Of a stretch of 64,000 nt of DNA, positions 62,085 through 64,000 are shown piece after piece; the first letter of the stretch is position 1, and each line of letters starts with the position of its first letter. The stretch covers positions 248,001-312,000 of the forward strand of contig NZ_JAXQNP010000001.1 in NCBI RefSeq assembly GCF_034427435.1, given 5' to 3'. Position numbers and translations under genes: made by a program. This DNA comes from Nitrospirillum sp034427435. Lineage in GTDB: Bacteria > Pseudomonadota > Alphaproteobacteria > Azospirillales > Azospirillaceae. The notes under the pieces were generated by a model that searched no databases, had not been told where the DNA came from, and was given only the letters and a program-made list of their open reading frames with translations.

Positions 62085-63305
62085 ATGGATCTGAACACCA
62101 GATTCCAGGCGCTGCTGGCCGATATGAAGCTGGAGGGCCGCTATCGCACCTTCATTGAGCTTGAGCGCATCGCCGGCGCCTTCCCCACCGCCCTTTGGCA
62201 TGCGCCGGATGGCGGCAAGCGCCGCGTGACCGTGTGGTGCAGCAACGACTATCTGGGCATGGGGCAGAACCCCGACGTCCTGGCGGCCATGCACCAGAGC
62301 CTTGACCTGTCGGGCGCCGGCACCGGCGGCACCCGCAACATTTCCGGCACCAACCGCCAGCATGTGGCCCTGGAGGCGGCGCTGGCGGACCTGCATGACA
62401 AGGAATTGGCGCTGATCTTCACATCCGGCTGGATATCCAACCTGGCGGCGCTGGGCACGCTGGGCCGCGCCCTGCCCGGCTGCGCCATCTTTTCCGACGC
62501 GCTCAACCACAACTCCATGATCGAGGGCATCCGGCGTTCCGGTGCCGAGCGCTTCATCTTCCGTCACAACGACGTGGCGCATCTGGATGAATTAATGAGC
62601 CAAGTGGCGGCTGACCGCCCGAAGATCGTGGCCTTCGAAAGCGTCTACAGCATGGACGGCGACATCGCCCCCATCGCGGCGATCTGCGATGTCGCCGAAA
62701 AACACGGCGCCATCACCTACCTGGACGAGGTGCACGCCGTCGGACTGTACGGTGCCCGTGGCGGCGGCGTGGCGGAACGGGATGGCGTCGCCCACCGGGT
62801 GACCTTGATCGAAGGCACGCTGGCGAAGGCCTTCGGCGTCATGGGCGGCTATGTCGCCGGCCCGGCGCTGATGATGGATGTCATCCGCAGCATGGCCGAC
62901 AGCTTCATCTTCACCACCTCGCTCTGCCCCCACCTCGCCGCCGGCGCGCTGGCCGCGGTGAACCATGTGGCCACCCACCCGGAGGAACGCGCGGCGCAGG
63001 CCCGCAACGTGGCAACGCTGCGCGCCATGCTGCACGCGGCGGGCATCCCGGTGCTGGACAGCGCCAGCCATATCCTGCCGGTGATGGTGGGCGACCCCCA
63101 TCTGTGCAAGCGCACCAGCGACCTGCTGCTGTCCCAGCATGGGCTCTACGTCCAGCCCGTCAACTATCCCACGGTGCCCCGGGGGACGGAGCGGCTGCGC
63201 ATCACCGCCACCCCGTTCCACACCCAGGCGCATATGCAGGCGCTGGTGGACGCCTTGAGCACCGTCGGACGCCAGTTGGGCTGGGTAAAAGCGCGCGCCG
63301 CCTGA
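62085..63305 (+). CDS. hemA: 5-aminolevulinate synthase
   Basis: 406 residues, the usual length of the alphaproteobacterial enzyme. It joins glycine and succinyl-CoA to make 5-aminolevulinate, the first haem precursor. LEGRYRTFIELERIAGAFP, VWCSNDYLGMGQNP, GAGTGGTRNISGT, YLDEVHAVGLYG and the PLP-Lys segment GTLAKAFGVMGGY are clear. The ATG at 62085 gives the family N-terminus and has TGGA upstream; an ATG at 62073 adds four residues. Likely regulated by the divergent MocR protein. Confidence 0.97.
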   Translation: MDLNTRFQALLADMKLEGRYRTFIELERIAGAFPTALWHAPDGGKRRVTVWCSNDYLGMGQNPDVLAAMHQSLDLSGAGTGGTRNISGTNRQHVALEAALADLHDKELALIFTSGWISNLAALGTLGRALPGCAIFSDALNHNSMIEGIRRSGAERFIFRHNDVAHLDELMSQVAADRPKIVAFESVYSMDGDIAPIAAICDVAEKHGAITYLDEVHAVGLYGARGGGVAERDGVAHRVTLIEGTLAKAFGVMGGYVAGPALMMDVIRSMADSFIFTTSLCPHLAAGALAAVNHVATHPEERAAQARNVATLRAMLHAAGIPVLDSASHILPVMVGDPHLCKRTSDLLLSQHGLYVQPVNYPTVPRGTERLRITATPFHTQAHMQALVDALSTVGRQLGWVKARAA

Positions 63306-63331
63306 TCCTGCCGGGAAAGATAGGACGCTTT

Positions 63332-63579
63332 ATACAAAATTGTATGGAATTTTCCATCTGCGGCGGCGGCGAAGTCGCGGCCGTTTGTGGCCAGCACGAC
63401 GCTCCCGCCCTGGAATAGGAACGGAAACCCGGGGGATGATGGGCCGGACGTGTTTTCCATCAACACAGCCAACTGTTTTCGCGGCTTGCCAAGTCCGCCC
63501 ACGGAGCCATACAAAACATACATACAAATACCGCCTTCCCGCCCCCCCCGTATGGGTGTATGGGCCGGAGATTGTATGG
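63332..63579. repeat. repeated TTGTATGG/CCATACAA elements upstream of cyoA
   Basis: The 287 bp between hemA and cyoA hold ATACAA-AA-TTGTAT (63332-63345), TTGTATGG at 63340-63347 and 63572-63579, CCATACAA at 63507-63514, and CATACAAAT at 63521-63529. The spread of one 8-mer on both strands suggests binding sites for a regulator of the oxidase operon. They do not match an FNR/ANR box. No gene is seen in this gap. Confidence 0.5.
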
Positions 63580-63592
63580 AGAGGATTGCGGT

Positions 63593-64000
63593 GTGCTAAC
63601 GAATCAGATCAAGACCGCCGCGCGCCGCGCCGGCGGCATCGCGTCCCGGGCTTGGCACTGGCCGGCCCAGGCGCTCGCGCCTTTGGCCCTGCTGGCCCTG
63701 TCGGGTTGCGGCGATATCGAGCTGCTGAACCCCAAGGGCGCCATCGGTGAACAGGAAAAGACCCTGATCCTGCTGGCCCTGGGGCTGATGCTGCTGGTGG
63801 TCATCCCGGTGATGGTGCTGAGCGTGGTGTTCGCCTGGCGGTATCGCGAGACGAACACCAAGGCGACCTATGCGCCGAAATGGTCCCATTCCAACCGGAT
63901 CGAGGTTGTGGTGTGGTCCATTCCCTGCTGCATCATCATCTTCCTGGCCCTGCTGATCTGGCGCACGACGCACGAGTTGGATCCCTACCGCCCGCTGGTG
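63593..64000 (+). CDS. cyoA: cytochrome o ubiquinol oxidase subunit II, N-terminal part
   Basis: The frame is open from a GTG at 63593 (GAGAGG seven bases upstream) to the window end, about 136 residues. The N-terminus is a lipoprotein signal with lipobox LSGC (around residue 39). It is followed by GDIELLNPKGAIGEQEK and two membrane helices (LILLALGLMLLVVIPVMVL; VVVWSIPCCIIIFLALLIW), typical of CyoA. The enzyme is the haem-copper quinol oxidase that pumps protons. The rest of the operon lies outside the window. Confidence 0.92.
   Translation, partial: MLTNQIKTAARRAGGIASRAWHWPAQALAPLALLALSGCGDIELLNPKGAIGEQEKTLILLALGLMLLVVIPVMVLSVVFAWRYRETNTKATYAPKWSHSNRIEVVVWSIPCCIIIFLALLIWRTTHELDPYRPLV

Noticed and set aside
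63306..63592. FNR/ANR box upstream of cyoA
   Set aside because: The inverted ATACAA/TTGTAT pair resembles it loosely, but lacks TTGAT and ATCAA half-sites with a four-base spacer.

Overview
This 64 kb window is GC-rich, densely coded chromosomal DNA, most likely from a plant-associated alphaproteobacterium. The evidence is a glycine-type 5-aminolevulinate synthase, a Usg-family protein, FixJ-type regulators with 'AHE/D-x-x-QP' kinases, a cyo-type oxidase and proteobacterial oligosaccharide TonB receptors. An Azospirillaceae-like host (for example a Nitrospirillum or Niveispirillum relative) would fit, but that is inference. No rRNA, tRNA, CRISPR array or insertion sequence was found.

Left part (1-27.5 kb): a large glycan-use locus. 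On the minus strand lies an amino-sugar module: MFS transporter, BadF-type kinase, SIS-domain deaminase/isomerase, nagA, ROK repressor, ROK kinase, and a glycoside hydrolase cut by the window edge. Divergent from it is a TonB-dependent receptor, then a nine-gene plus-strand operon: GH29, GH18, GH20, GH2, GH3, GH125, GH35, GH92 and a RhaM-type mutarotase. Together these cover nearly every linkage of an N-glycan. The family set and most of the order resemble the plant N-glycan (nixE-L) cluster of Xanthomonas campestris. Released GlcNAc would feed the adjacent nag genes.

Middle (27.6-40.2 kb): an SDR and a GlxA-type regulator, then a regulatory island with two FixJ-type response regulators, a lone receiver protein, an AraC regulator and two PAS histidine kinases. 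The island surrounds a three-gene AldFGH-like molybdopterin aldehyde dehydrogenase operon (2Fe-2S subunit, Mo subunit, tri-haem cytochrome c). Three TACC-N(1-2)-GGTA palindromes sit upstream of genes in this region and may be its operators.

40.2-47.5 kb: UDP-galactopyranose mutase, a glycosyltransferase, a clan-A glycosidase and an ABC exporter, followed by a hybrid kinase. 47.8-55.6 kb: ferritin-like protein and manganese catalase, patatin-like lipase, MHS transporter, methyltransferase, cysteine hydrolase and a third QP-type kinase. 55.6-60 kb: a heat-shock block on the minus strand (groES-groEL-hsp20-49 aa basic protein-dnaJ-like), then usg. 60.2-64 kb: cupin, a MocR regulator divergent from hemA across a perfect 18-bp palindrome, and the start of cyoA.

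Five genes (beta-mannosidase, a kinase, glf, the ABC exporter, the patatin) are each broken by exactly one missing base in or beside a G/C run. This looks more like homopolymer under-calling in the assembly than five real mutations.
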